From Ustulina deusta (Eukaryota > Ascomycota > Sordariomycetes > Xylariales > Xylariaceae): a stretch of 64,000 nucleotides of DNA. A model generated the notes under the pieces. That model searched no databases, was not told the origin of the DNA, and saw nothing but the letters and a program-made list of their open reading frames with translations. Location: the NCBI GenBank assembly GCA_023159155.1, contig JAJNNX010000014.1, forward strand, positions 1 to 64,000, given 5' to 3'. Each line of letters begins with the position of its first letter. The first letter of the stretch is position 1. The position numbers were made by a program, and so were the translations under genes. This document shows, in pieces, positions 1 through 11,314 of the stretch.

Positions 1-403
1 TTAATTTATAATATATTAAAATTAATTATTTTTAATTTAAAATATAATAATATTTTTATTTAGTTTTTTTATTAGTTTATAAACTTAATTATTGAATAAA
101 ACTTTATTTTTTATAAACTTACTAAAATTAATTTTTTATATTTTAGTTTTTTTAATATAAATAAAGTTTAAAACGCTAAAAAATAAACTAATAAAATAAA
201 AAATAAAGCAATAAAACTAAAAAGTTTAAAATTAATACTTTTAAATATATTTTTTAAAAGTATTAAAATAAATATATAAAAAAAGTTTTATTAGAACTAA
301 TATAAAATTATGAGTTTATATAGCTATAATATTTAATATATTATTTATTTTAAATTATTTTAGTTCTAGTTTAAATTTTATTTTTTTAAGTTTTAACTTT
401 TTA
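1..403 (-). mobile_element. Internal part (gag side) of a RIP-degraded LTR retroelement, left edge
   Basis: Nearly pure A/T sequence. Read on the minus strand it matches, in the same order, the stretch after the LTR at the right end of the window (about 62,600-63,080). Shared landmarks are the tract around 175-215 (inverted partner about 62,870-62,930) and the tract at 60-120 (partner about 62,960-63,030). It is therefore the 5' internal region of a second copy of that element, running out of the window at position 1. No open frame survives. The match is by eye; the element class rests on the LTR and zinc-knuckle evidence in the right copy. Confidence 0.6.
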
Positions 404-1027
404 TTTTTTTTAAATTTTTTTTTAAATATTAGTTTGTTTAAAATATTTATAAAAAAATCTAATATTTAATTTTTTTTTTTTTTATAAAAAAGAAATTTTA
501 AAATTATCTAATAATAAAAAGCTAACTATATTTAAAAATTAAAATTGTTTTAATTATTTAAAAACTAAAAATAAAATAAAAATATTTAAAGTTAAGTTTT
601 TTATAAATTATTAATTTTTAAATAATATAAAAATTAAAAGTTATATTAAAGTTATATTAAAATTAAGTTTATATTATAAAATATATAATTTTTTATATTA
701 AATATATAACTAAAAAAAAACGTTTATTTATATTTTATTAATTATAATAAAATAAAAATTATATATTTATTAAATATTTATTAATAAATAATTAATAAGT
801 TTAAAGTAGTGTTATAATTAGTTAAATAAAGTTTTTATAGCTAGTTTATTAATACTATAAACAAAAACTTTAAACTAAAAAAAAAAAGTTAGAATTTATA
901 AAATAAATAGATATAAATTTTATATATATAGCTATAAAGTTATAAATTGGTCTATATATAAACTTCCTATTTTATTGCTATATAGGTCTAGAGTTCTTGC
1001 AGGTTTCGCTAAAACTATACTAATTAT
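404..1027 (-). repeat. LTR copy 1, RIP-degraded, inverted relative to the right-hand LTR
   Basis: The minus strand of this stretch aligns by eye with 61,974-62,600 on the plus strand. The right copy begins TGACGGTCAGTACAG; the equivalent here, near 1,010-1,027, reads as the same motif with C to T and G to A changes, which is the RIP signature. The inner boundary near 404 is set by where the second left copy (1,075-1,636) stops matching. That gives an LTR of about 600-625 bp. Confidence 0.6.
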
Positions 1028-1074
1028 TATAAAAATTATAAGTTTAATTTATTTTTATATTTTTATTTAAAAAA

Positions 1075-1636
1075 AAACTTTTTTTATTTTTTTTTAAATA
1101 TTAGTTTATTTAAAACATTTATAAAAAAATCTAATACTAAACCTTTTTTTTTTAATAAAAAGTATTTTTTAAAATTATTTAAGAATAACAAACTAATTAT
1201 ATTTTATAACTAAAATTACTTTAATTATTTAAAAATTAAAACTAAATTTTTAAATTTTATAGTTAAGTTTTTTATAAATTATTTATTTTTAAATAATATA
1301 AAAATTTAAAAAAATTTTAAAATTATATTAAAATTAAGTTTATATTATAAAATCTATAATTAAAAAAAAGATTTATTTATATTTTATTAATTATAATAAA
1401 ATAAAAAATATATATTTATTAAATAAAGTTTTTATAGTTAGTTTATTAATTTTATAAATAAAAACTTTAAACTAAAAAAAAAAAAAAAAAATTCAGAGTT
1501 TATAAAATAAATAAATATAAACTTTATATATATACCTATAAAGTTATAGGTTAGTTTATATCTAAGCTTCCTATTTTATTGCTATATAAATCTAAAGTTT
1601 TTGTAGGTCTTATTAAAACTATACTAACTATTATAC
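1075..1636 (-). repeat. LTR copy 2, RIP-degraded, in tandem with copy 1
   Basis: A direct repeat of 404-1,027, offset by about 660 bp. It is slightly shorter because about 55 bp is missing around 1,420, and it has a longer A-run near 1,475. It shares the terminal motif and stops matching at the same places at both ends, as expected of a solo LTR or the LTR of a nested insertion. It carries its own pattern of transition changes. Confidence 0.6.
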
Positions 1637-1784
1637 TTAAGCTATAATAAAACTTTTAATATTATACTGCTTTATTTTCTATAAAGAATTATAAGCTTAA
1701 TATATGTTTTTTTAATTATATAGTTAATATTAAAGTTAGATAATATAGGTAATTATTTTTATTATTATAATATAATGTATTTTA

Positions 1785-2250
1785 TAAGCTTGTTTTACAC
1801 ACAAGCTTGTTTTACACTTTTTTTATATATTTTTATATATAAATTCCTTAATAAAGTTCTTAGCCTACGTTTTATAACTTTGCTAATATAAGTTATATAA
1901 ACTAATAATATAGATTTTTAGAATCTTAACTAAATAAAAAATCTACATATATTTTTCATAATTTTATAGCTATTTTATTTTCAGAAATATTTAAGTTTTA
2001 AAGAATTATAGGGATTATTTTAACGTACTTTGCTATAACACTATAAATAAAATAGCTATAAAATTAAAAAAATTATTTTTAGATTTATAACTTAATTTTA
2101 AATCTAATAATATAATTTATTTTATTATAATTATCAAAATAAAAAAGTTAGCATAAAATAGCCTAAGTATTTTTATTAATAAATTATATATAACAATATA
2201 AAAAAATATATAAAACAAGCTTATATATAAAGCAAGCTTGTGTTATACGT
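1785..2250. mobile_element. Foldback (MITE-like) inverted-repeat element
   Basis: The left arm (about 1,785-1,982) and right arm (about 2,044-2,250) are imperfect reverse complements along their whole length, leaving a loop of about 60 nt. The outer tips both carry AAGCTTG/CAAGCTT blocks (1,786-1,815 and 2,215-2,241). The inner tips carry an exact-looking pair, AATTTTATAGCTATTTTATT at about 1,960-1,979 and its complement near 2,046-2,064. No coding capacity is visible. The structure fits a non-autonomous DNA transposon relic or foldback element; I see no certain target-site duplication. Confidence 0.6.
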
Positions 2251-2858
2251 TAGATTATTATTGCTTTTATTTTTATTTTTGTTATTTTTAGCATTATTAA
2301 GAAATAATAATTTAGAGAATAGAATAGAAATAATACGTAGCGTACGAAATATTAATTCATAGTTAATAAAAATAATATTTAAAAGTTCTAAAAACTTAAG
2401 ACTATTTTTTTTTAAAACGCTATTTTAGTTAAATTTAAATAATATATAATAATTTTAGTATTAAAAAATAACTAAAGTAATTTTTTTTAAAAATAAAAGA
2501 AATAAAACGTAATATATTTATTATATATTAAGAAAACTTAATATTTTAGTTTATACTAGCTATACTAAAGCATAGTATATATTTATTTGCGATTAAGTCC
2601 GTATCAAATATTTAGATCAGCTATACATTGCTTAGGTAGAAAAATTAGAAAAGAATATGATTAGTTAGAAATTTAGGCTAGTAGGGCCATGTACCATTAG
2701 CCACAATAAAAACGCGCTAGCTGGTCTGAGCGCTGAGATAATGTGGAACTACTGATTCGGCTATATAACGTTCCATTAGCTAAGGGTATACCCCCCTCAC
2801 CCCCATAGTGGCACTTCTCACTAGCCACTCTAAGGCTCTCATCACCACCTGCACCTAG
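2251..2858. other. Gene-free transition from RIP-type DNA to mixed-composition DNA
   Basis: A+T-rich up to about 2,580, then near-normal composition at about 2,580-2,880, including a C-rich stretch near 2,790-2,880. No open frame or RNA gene is recognised. The mixed-composition segment ends at the 18-bp repeat that opens the next block. Confidence 0.5.
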
Positions 2859-2876
2859 CTACCACTTAGCCCACCA
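2859..2876 (+). repeat. 18-bp direct repeat, left copy (possible target-site duplication)
   Basis: CTACCACTTAGCCCACCA occurs here and again at 8,982-8,999 in the same orientation. The two copies bracket the 6.1-kb A+T-rich block exactly at its composition boundaries. Confidence 0.6.
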
Positions 2877-5800
2877 ACCTTCCCTTTTCTACTACTTTTA
2901 ATTCTTAGAAAAGACCCGCTTTTTCCTTGGTTAGGAAATATTTCTAATTTTTTTTAGCTTTAACACCTTTGCTTTTCTAAGCCTTTGCCTTTACTACTTT
3001 TAACTCCTAGTTACTTTAATTTAGAATATTTTTTAGTAATATTTCTAGACCTTAGGTCTACTACGCCTAAAATACATAGCTTTTAGCACTTTTGCTATTA
3101 AGCAGCCCTAAATATAAAAGCTCCCGCTTAATATTTATATACTTTAAAAACTATAACAAAAACTTTCTTACTTATAAAAAGGTTATTTTTACTATTACTT
3201 TAGTAGTTAATTTTATGTTTTTTTTATAGGCCCGGCCTATATTAATTAAGTAAGCAAAAAAAGTTGCAAATATAGTTTTTATAACTTTTTTTGTTTTTAT
3301 AAAAAAAAAACATAAATATAAATAAACGGCTTGCTTTTTTTTTTCTTTTTTTATAGCCCCTTTAGCTAAAAAAATCAATATTTTTAAATATAACCTTTTT
3401 ATTAAACAATAATCTTTTATAACAATTGCTACTTAATAAATTATTAATTTATAAACTAATACTAATAATAATATATATATGCTTTTTTTTAATAAAGCTA
3501 ATATTTTTAATAAAATAATATATATTTGTTTTTGCTTTAAATCCTAGTTTAAGTTCTGCTTTAGAACTTTAAGAACTTATAATAGCAATTATATTACTAC
3601 TTTAAATAAATTTAATTAAACTACTATTTAAAAAAACCCCTATAAAAAAATAAAAATAAAAATAAATAAATAGTTTTTATATTTTGTTTTGTTTTGCTAA
3701 AAAATTATAGTTTTGTATAATTAATATAACTAATTTTTATGTTTTGTTTTAAAACTTTTTTAGTTACTTTTTTTTTTTTTATATAGTTCTATCTATTACT
3801 ATTAATTAGTCTATCTAATATAAAAATAAAAATATTTTTGCTTTTTTCTAACGTTTAAAAAACAAACTAAATTATTATAAATTTACTTTTAAAATAAACA
3901 AAAAATAGGCTACTTATATAATTTTAAATATTTCTACTTTTTTTATGCTTTATAAATAGACTATAATTAACCTTTTAATAAAAAAAGTTTTTAACTAAAA
4001 CTAGCCAAACTTTTAACTAAATTATATAATTTAAATATAACTCTAGTATTTAAATAGTTTTTTTTTTAAACTAATTAAAAAGAGCTTTTTTTTTTAGTTT
4101 TAAACTTTTTTGCTTTTTAGCCCGTACTAACTTAGTTATATAATATAACAATTATTAAAAATTCTATAATTTCTGCTTATATAACAAAAAAAAGTCTATA
4201 TTACTTATAGCTGCAACTATATTCTAAGGGCTTATATAAGCCCTAAAAATATATATAAACTACTATAGCCTATACTTTGCTTTTTTTTTTTTTTTTAGTT
4301 TATTTTAATATTAAAAATAAATATTTAATCTAATTTACTAGACTTTAACTTATATTTTTTTATTAATTAAGCAATAAAATATACAAAACTTATAAAAATA
4401 TTATTATAGTAGCTAATAAAAAATTATAGTTATTTTAGCACTTATACTACTTATTTTTTATAATATTGCTTTAATTCTTATAGCTTTTATAGTTTTTTAT
4501 CTAACTATTATTTTTACTAAAACAATAAATCTTAATATAACAAAAAAAATAAGCAATAATAACTTAAGCATAGCTACTTTTTGTTTTAAAACTTTTATAA
4601 GCTTTACTTTTTTTTTAATAGCTATTAATATAACTTTTATAGCTTTTATAAATATATAAAAGCTTTTTAAATCGATTAATACTTTATATTAATATTTATA
4701 AACTTGTTTATAAAACAAATTATCCTAAAGGTTTTTTTTGTTTATATAAGCTAAAAGCCCTGCACTAATAACCTTTTAACCGCCTAGCTTAAAAAAAGTA
4801 ATTTTTTAAACTAGCTATTTTTTATTAATAAATATTTTTATATACTTTTTGCTAACTAGCTTTTTAGCTTTTTTTATTTATAAAAAACTAGTATAAATAT
4901 AAGCTATATTTTATAAATCTAATATAGCAAGAACCCTTTTTTTTTCTTTATTAAAAAATTAAATAATATAATCATAGAATAATTTATAAATAATAACTTC
5001 TAAATATATTATAAGCTTATTTTTAGTTTATATAAATAAATTAAAAATTAAAGCCTAAAAAGCTTTTATAGTTTTATAAACTAATATTTAAAAATTAATA
5101 CTTATTTATAATATTTTTTTAAAACTTACAAATAATATAAAAGCAAATATTATTTTAGTTTAAAAATTTTAAACTTATTTAGCTAAAGACTAATAAATAT
5201 ATAAAAGCTACCCTTTTTATTAATATTTTATACTTTGCTACAACTAGCTAGACCACCCCCCTAGGGTTATAACTTATGTTTAAAATAAATAAAAAATATA
5301 TATATATATATTAAAAAACTTTACTTATTTTTATATTTTTTTTATTTAGATTTATAGATTTATAATTTATAATATATATTATTTTTTTTAAATATTTCTT
5401 TAAAGATTTTATTTTTAATATATTAAAACTTTTCTTTTGTTTTAAAAACTTTTTGGTCATAAAAGATTTTAATACTACTTATTAAAGCTAGGCTTTAAAA
5501 GTTAATAATTTATATAACTTTGCACTTAAATAAAGAATTGCTAATTATATTAATAAGCATAGCTTTATTTAGTATATTATAAGTATTATAACTTATTAAT
5601 TTAAGTTAGTTCTAGACCTAGTTATATATAATATATCTAGAATAGCTATATAAATAAATAATAAACTTTATATAAAATCTAATTATTATATTATTAGGAT
5701 AATTATTTTTTTTAATAAACTTATTTTATATTTTTTAGGCAAATAAATTTAGCTAAAAAAACTTACTATTTTAAAATATTACTATAGCCTAGCTAATGCC

Positions 5801-8800
5801 CCAAATAAAAATCTCTAATAGGATTAATATTTATAAAGCTATTAAAAACTTTTATAAATTAATTAATATTATATTTAAAAAAGTTTAAAATATAAATTTT
5901 ATTTTTATAGGCTTTAAATATAAAAATACTTTTTAATATAATAAAATTATAACTATTTTTTATATTTAATTAGCTAAAAATAAACAAACTAGCTTAAATA
6001 TTATTAAGCAATATAAAAAACTTTATTACTAAGCCTAAACTACTAAATAAAACTACTAAAATAATAGGCTTAAAAAAAAAACTTTACTTTTAAACTTTTT
6101 GTAATAGCTAGATAGTGCAAGCTAATAAATAGATTTAGTTTTTTTCCGCTATAATATTTAAAATATATTTTTATTAAGCTAAAAAGAAAAACTACCCTTT
6201 TTGTATAATATATTTTAAAAATATGTATTACTAAAAATAATATTTTTAACTTTTTTAAATATAGTGCTTTTTTTACTTTTTATTCTAAAAAAATTATAAT
6301 AAATATAATTACTATTAAATTAAAATCTAAATATATATATTGTAGTATTACTAATATAGCCCCTAATATAAATAAAATTAAGGTTGTTTTTTTTGCTTAG
6401 GCTTGGCCTTTCTTAAGCTGCGCTATTGCCTGCTGTTATAAAACCTATTTTAAGCTAAGCTATTACCCTAAACCTTTTAAAAAAATTAAAATAATCTTTA
6501 TTTAAAAACTAAACAAAAATAACTATATTTTAATCAAATCTTAAAAACTTATATTTTTTTTATTCTTTTTAGAAAAAAGCCTAAAAAAATTTATAGTTTG
6601 CTGCTTAATAGTTGCTGCTATTTCTAATAAAGTTTTACTAAAATAGTATTTTAGTGCTTTATTATATAAGTTTATTATAGATCTAATAGTTACTTTAATA
6701 TATAATATTAAAACTAATATTTCTATTAAAAAGCAAATCTTAATACTTTTAACTATAAATATTATAAGTATTTTTAATATAATCCTAAAAAACAAGCTTA
6801 TTTCCTAAATCTTTAAGCAAAAATAAAACGTTTAAATAATAAAATAAATCTAGTTTTTTATAACTAATAAAAATATTTTATTCTGTTTTAAGTTTAATTT
6901 ATTCTTTATTTATAAGCTAAAATCTAGCTTTTTATAAAGCTTTTTTATTTTTTTTATTTTTTTATGCTTTTTTTTTCCTTTCTTTTTAAGCTAGGCCTAC
7001 TAAAGAATATTTTTAAGTATATAAATAATATCTACCTTTTTAAACATAGAGCTAGTACTTATAATAATACATAAAATTTTATGCTATAAGCTATATAAAT
7101 TATAAAATAAAAATACTAAAACATTATTACTTTTAAAACAAATAAATATAAGTTAATCTATATTATAATAAATAATAAACTTATAAAAAACTTTATCTTT
7201 ATTAAAAATATTACTATCTTTTTATTTAAAGTTTTTATAAAATAGCTAAAAATCTATCTAGATAAATATTTATGTTTTAAATATTATATTAATATATAAG
7301 CAAGCAAAATAATTAGGGTTAAGGCTTTTTTTTGCTTTTTTAGCAATATAATTAAAAGTACCCCTTTATTTATACTATTTTAAATAGTTAAAGTAATAAT
7401 TATCCTAATTACTACCTATCGTAGTATTATATAATATTTTAGAACTTACTGCTAATCTTTTAAAATTAAAAGCTAGTTAGTTATTATAAAAGTTTTAAAA
7501 TATACTAATAAAATATATAGTACTTTTAATATAGCGGCCCAAGTAATTATTCCTGTTTAATATATTTTCTTTTATATAGTAGTAATAAAAAAAGTATATA
7601 TTCTTTTTGCTATTTTTTATTTTAACTGTATTAATATAATGGTTTTTATATAAATAGCTAAACTTAATAAATATTACTTTATTTCTGCTTAGGTATAAAA
7701 GTTCTATTACTAACGTACTATTTTTTTTAAAATTACAGCTGTATTGCTAAAAATTTACTAGATCTTTTTTAACCTGCTTTTTCTGCTTTAAAACAGCCCT
7801 TTTTTAAAAAATAAAAATAATACTATTAAAAAACACTTAACTTAATCTAAAAACCTTTTTGCTAAACAGTCCTATAGAATTAATAATAGTATATTTATTT
7901 ATACTAATAGTTTTAAAAATATTTCTATTTTTTAAGGACTAGCTATATATGCTAATAGTATATTAACTACTATTAAGTCAAGCTAGCTTAAAAAAAAAGT
8001 TTTTAATACTAAAGTTTTTAGAACTTTTAAAAATTTTAAATAATTTTTTATAAAATATTATAGGTTTATTTATTACTTATACCTTTATTTTAATAATTTT
8101 TTAGTTTTTATAAATTTTTTAAATAAAGCTTTTAGTTTTTTAAATTTTAGATTTATAAAATTTAAATGTTTAGTATATTTTTTATATAACTATATTTTAT
8201 TTTATTAGTTTTTAAAATATAAAAGTATTTTTAGTAATAAAAAATTAAACTAAGTTATAAACAAGCTTTTTATTTGTTTTTGTTTTTTTTTATATTTTTT
8301 ATGTTTAGATAGACTTTTATATATATATATATATATAAAATTACAAAAAAAATAGCATTTAAAACTACTAAGAACTAGTAAAAAAAATATAAACTAGATT
8401 TTTATATAAAATAAAAAATTAAGTAACTAAAAAAGCAAAAAAAAATTCTAAAGCTTAACTTTTTATATAAATTTTTTTAATTATTTATAACTAAGCAATT
8501 AAAATATAATTATTTTATTTTTTATTATAAAAAGTTTAAGTATTTTAATAAATAAATAGCTATATATAACTATAGCAAAAAAGTTAACTAGGGGCATATT
8601 TTTTATTATTTTTATAAAAAACCTCTATTTTTTAACATGTTTTTTAAGCAAAAAAAGGAAAAACTTCTTAAAATAAAAGCAGTAAAAAAATATAAAGCCT
8701 AGTAAAAATCTAAAAGGGCTACTATAAAAGCTTAAAAACTTAATAGCAATAAAGGCTACTAAGCATTGCTTAGGCGGCCTATAAAACTATTTTTCTTTTT

Positions 8801-8981
8801 TATTAAACAATTATAGGTCATTCCGCTGTTTATCTAAATATAAATCTTTATAAATTATATAAAAGATATATAGTTAACCGGGCTGCTTTAGTTCCCTGTA
8901 GCTACTGTTATGCCTAATTAAGTTAGCTGTAGATACTTAGAATAAACATTAATAATACTACTACTACTACTACTATTACTA
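2877..8981. mobile_element. RIP-degraded 6.1-kb block, probably a dead transposable element
   Basis: Very A/T-rich throughout, rich in TpA and poor in CpA/TpG, with no open frame longer than about 85 codons. Those few frames are Lys/Ile/Phe-rich low-complexity translations, not proteins. The block is bounded by 18-bp direct repeats and ends at about 8,955-8,984 in a TAC/TACT-type microsatellite. A retroelement of non-LTR type inserted in plus orientation, with a simple-repeat tail and a target-site duplication, would leave this layout. No reverse transcriptase motif is legible, so the class is an inference. Confidence 0.5.
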
Positions 8982-8999
8982 CTACCACTTAGCCCACCA
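8982..8999 (+). repeat. 18-bp direct repeat, right copy (possible target-site duplication)
   Basis: Identical to 2,859-2,876. It is followed at once by DNA of normal composition that leads into the first intact gene. Confidence 0.6.
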
Positions 9000-9250
9000 C
9001 CAAATCCAACAGTTACGGCCAACCTAGTGTGCATTTAAGGCGTGGGCTATATTTACGTGCCCCCTAATTTTAATACGTGCAGACCGACTTTTACTCGCAT
9101 GGGTATTGTTACACAGCAGTATGCGTCTTAGACGCCTGACACGCATGACTATTAACAAGTTACCCAGCTTCAGAATAAGGATAGGCACCTACCTACCACA
9201 TAGCCTCTCATGCCGGGGAACGCTGGTGCTTCAAATCTCTTATATCTACG

Positions 9251-10834
9251 ATGCTGTCTACTAGGCTGCAGGATCACAAGATCCGCAGAATTCAGACTTG
9301 GGTTAATTCAATAAAGCCGCCCGGAAATGCGGACATCGACGCGTACTTGCCTGAATCTCAAGATTCACTGCATTCATCGGATGCCCCTAAGGTTAGGCGG
9401 AAGCGCCCTCGCGACTTGCACGATTCTAGTCCCCAAGACCTCCCCTGTCCAGACGAAGTCGAGCTGCAACTTCCATTTGGGTTACATAGCTCAAAGAGGC
9501 GAAAGATAGCGAAACCAGTGTTAGGCAGCGCTGATGCGGGATCTAAATCTTCACTTGACGGTTATATACCCGCACTCCAACCGATCCCGACTCCTCAGTC
9601 TCCCATCTTCAAGCTACCCTCGAGATCAAAAAGGCCCATAAAGTGCAGTAACGACCTCCACCAACTCGAAAAGCCCGTCCGTGTTCAGCTTGGCATAGAG
9701 AGCCCCCTACCAGACGACGTAGCAACCTTGTTCACACAAATTCGAGGATTTTCCCATGATCATTACCACATTGTACCGGAAGAAATAAGTCAGCAAGTTG
9801 CGCAACTAGACAATCGAACACAGCTCCCTCCCCATAACATCCTTAAATCGAATTCAGCACAAGCTAGTAGCATTATAGCAAAGTTGGAGCTCCTCCAACT
9901 TCACCACATTTATAGATCTTCAAATGCGTCGGCAGATATGGGGCGGCATGAATCCGCGTGGAATAACCTGGTCAATTCGCCGCTTCTTCAGCTAGCTTTC
10001 GAGCCACAAAGTACACTCTACGACAAGGATAACTGTCAAGAGCACATAGCAGTCCGTGTCGAGCCGGTAATGTCCGCCGTTATCGCCAGCGATTCACTAC
10101 CTCGTATGCGAAACAGCATTATCAAAAACAAAGCCTTTGGGCATGCCTCTAGCAGCGGGATACACTTGTCTTCCTCTGCCCGCAACCCTTTCTCCCAACC
10201 TAGTTTTCTGGACCAACTTTTACAAATTAATACAGGGAAGTCTCAGACGGACAACCCTAATACGAGTGAGAGGAGGAAAGTTGACTCCGTAGTAGTCCTT
10301 GACATCCCACAGCAATTGCCGCTAGGGAAAGCCATTTTCCAATTAATCGCAGACTTAAGGGTATACGGCGGCGCGGGGCGTCACGTCAACCAAACGGAGT
10401 ATACAGCCATCAGCGACAGTCCTATCGGCCTCTCCATCGACAGCAAGACGGTAACTATAACCAGGGACCCTTTGCTGCAGCTTTCCATTTGGGTTGCCGC
10501 TTGGCATCGTCGTATGTATTACCTGCGTGCTTGGAAATCCTTCCGAGCCAACGAGGACGATAGCGATAGCGGTGATCTTGGCGGTGCCGGTGGTGATAAT
10601 ATCACCGAACAATCCCGGTTTCCAATCAAACTAGTCTCCGTACCTTTAATCATCATCATGGAACACGAATGGAGTATTTACTTCGCCTGTGATAAAACGA
10701 CCTCGATTACATTGTATGGCCCGTTTTCTTTAGGATCTACCAACAACATTGTAAGTCTATATGCTTTGATCTCGTCTTTGAGGGCTATTAAGGTATGGAT
10801 AGAGACCACGTTTTACCAGGGGTTGAAACACTAG
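9251..10834 (+). CDS. PD-(D/E)XK nuclease-like domain protein (fungal, PDDEXK_12-like)
   Basis: A single-exon frame of 527 residues starting at an ATG. The N-terminal third is polar and basic with low-complexity nuclear-localisation-like clusters (RRKRPR near residue 50, SSKRRK near 80). The C-terminal half resembles the fungal PD-(D/E)XK-like proteins: a VDSVVVLD strand near residue 344, then GLSIDSKT with D397 and K399 where the family has a D/E-x-K strand, then the helix LLQLSIWVAAWH, the strand MEHEWSIYF, and the closing GPFSLGST and LRAIKVWIE segments. Family members are of unknown biological role and often sit in repeat-rich accessory DNA. This one lies about 250 bp from the RIP boundary yet is intact. 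Nuclease activity is not shown. The family call rests on remembered motif order. Confidence 0.65.
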   Translation: MLSTRLQDHKIRRIQTWVNSIKPPGNADIDAYLPESQDSLHSSDAPKVRRKRPRDLHDSSPQDLPCPDEVELQLPFGLHSSKRRKIAKPVLGSADAGSKSSLDGYIPALQPIPTPQSPIFKLPSRSKRPIKCSNDLHQLEKPVRVQLGIESPLPDDVATLFTQIRGFSHDHYHIVPEEISQQVAQLDNRTQLPPHNILKSNSAQASSIIAKLELLQLHHIYRSSNASADMGRHESAWNNLVNSPLLQLAFEPQSTLYDKDNCQEHIAVRVEPVMSAVIASDSLPRMRNSIIKNKAFGHASSSGIHLSSSARNPFSQPSFLDQLLQINTGKSQTDNPNTSERRKVDSVVVLDIPQQLPLGKAIFQLIADLRVYGGAGRHVNQTEYTAISDSPIGLSIDSKTVTITRDPLLQLSIWVAAWHRRMYYLRAWKSFRANEDDSDSGDLGGAGGDNITEQSRFPIKLVSVPLIIIMEHEWSIYFACDKTTSITLYGPFSLGSTNNIVSLYALISSLRAIKVWIETTFYQGLKH

Positions 10835-11314
10835 TTTTTGGACGAGGCGGAGTCTATGAATCCGGGGCAATGAGTGTTAGGTTAGGGGCTGCGTATAGCT
10901 GCATATATATAATATAAGCTAAGGGTGTAAAAAGGTTTCCTAAATTTAATAATATTTAGTCAAGTATTTTTTAATCGGGCGTCCAGGAATTTCTGGTCCA
11001 ACTTTTTTACCTTACGTTTCACTTATTCGTACCTTATTCCCTAACAACGAAGGCAAACGAAAACAATGTCCGCAGATTAAGTTTAAGCAAGCCGGTTCTT
11101 CGACAAAGTCGACACCAACATACCATTTCTCTTTCTTTCTCTTGTCAGGCAAGTACCCATCCCACCCATAAAAATAATACAAACCAAACATTACTAGTTC
11201 TATACCATGGCGCCACCGTCCACCTCATTAACATGTGAATAACCGCAATTCCCAGCCCGTTCCAATCATTTTGAACGCCTTGACATCAGAGACGCCTCCG
11301 GCTTACATATCACT
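10835..11314. other. Intergenic, convergent gene ends
   Basis: Lies between the plus-strand PD-(D/E)XK-like gene and the minus-strand Bir1 gene. It holds the 3' ends of both genes. I see no coding or RNA feature. Confidence 0.6.

Noticed and set aside
3172..3378. 68-codon minus-strand frame in the left A+T block
   Set aside because: Lys/Ile/Phe-rich low-complexity translation of RIP-type DNA; no start context or family.
6541..6795. 84-codon minus-strand frame in the left A+T block
   Set aside because: Same reason; its hydrophobicity comes from A/T codons and is not a membrane protein signal I trust.
1..9000. A+T block as a centromere
   Set aside because: Composition alone would fit, but the visible LTRs, foldback element and bounded insertion explain it as RIP-degraded repeats.
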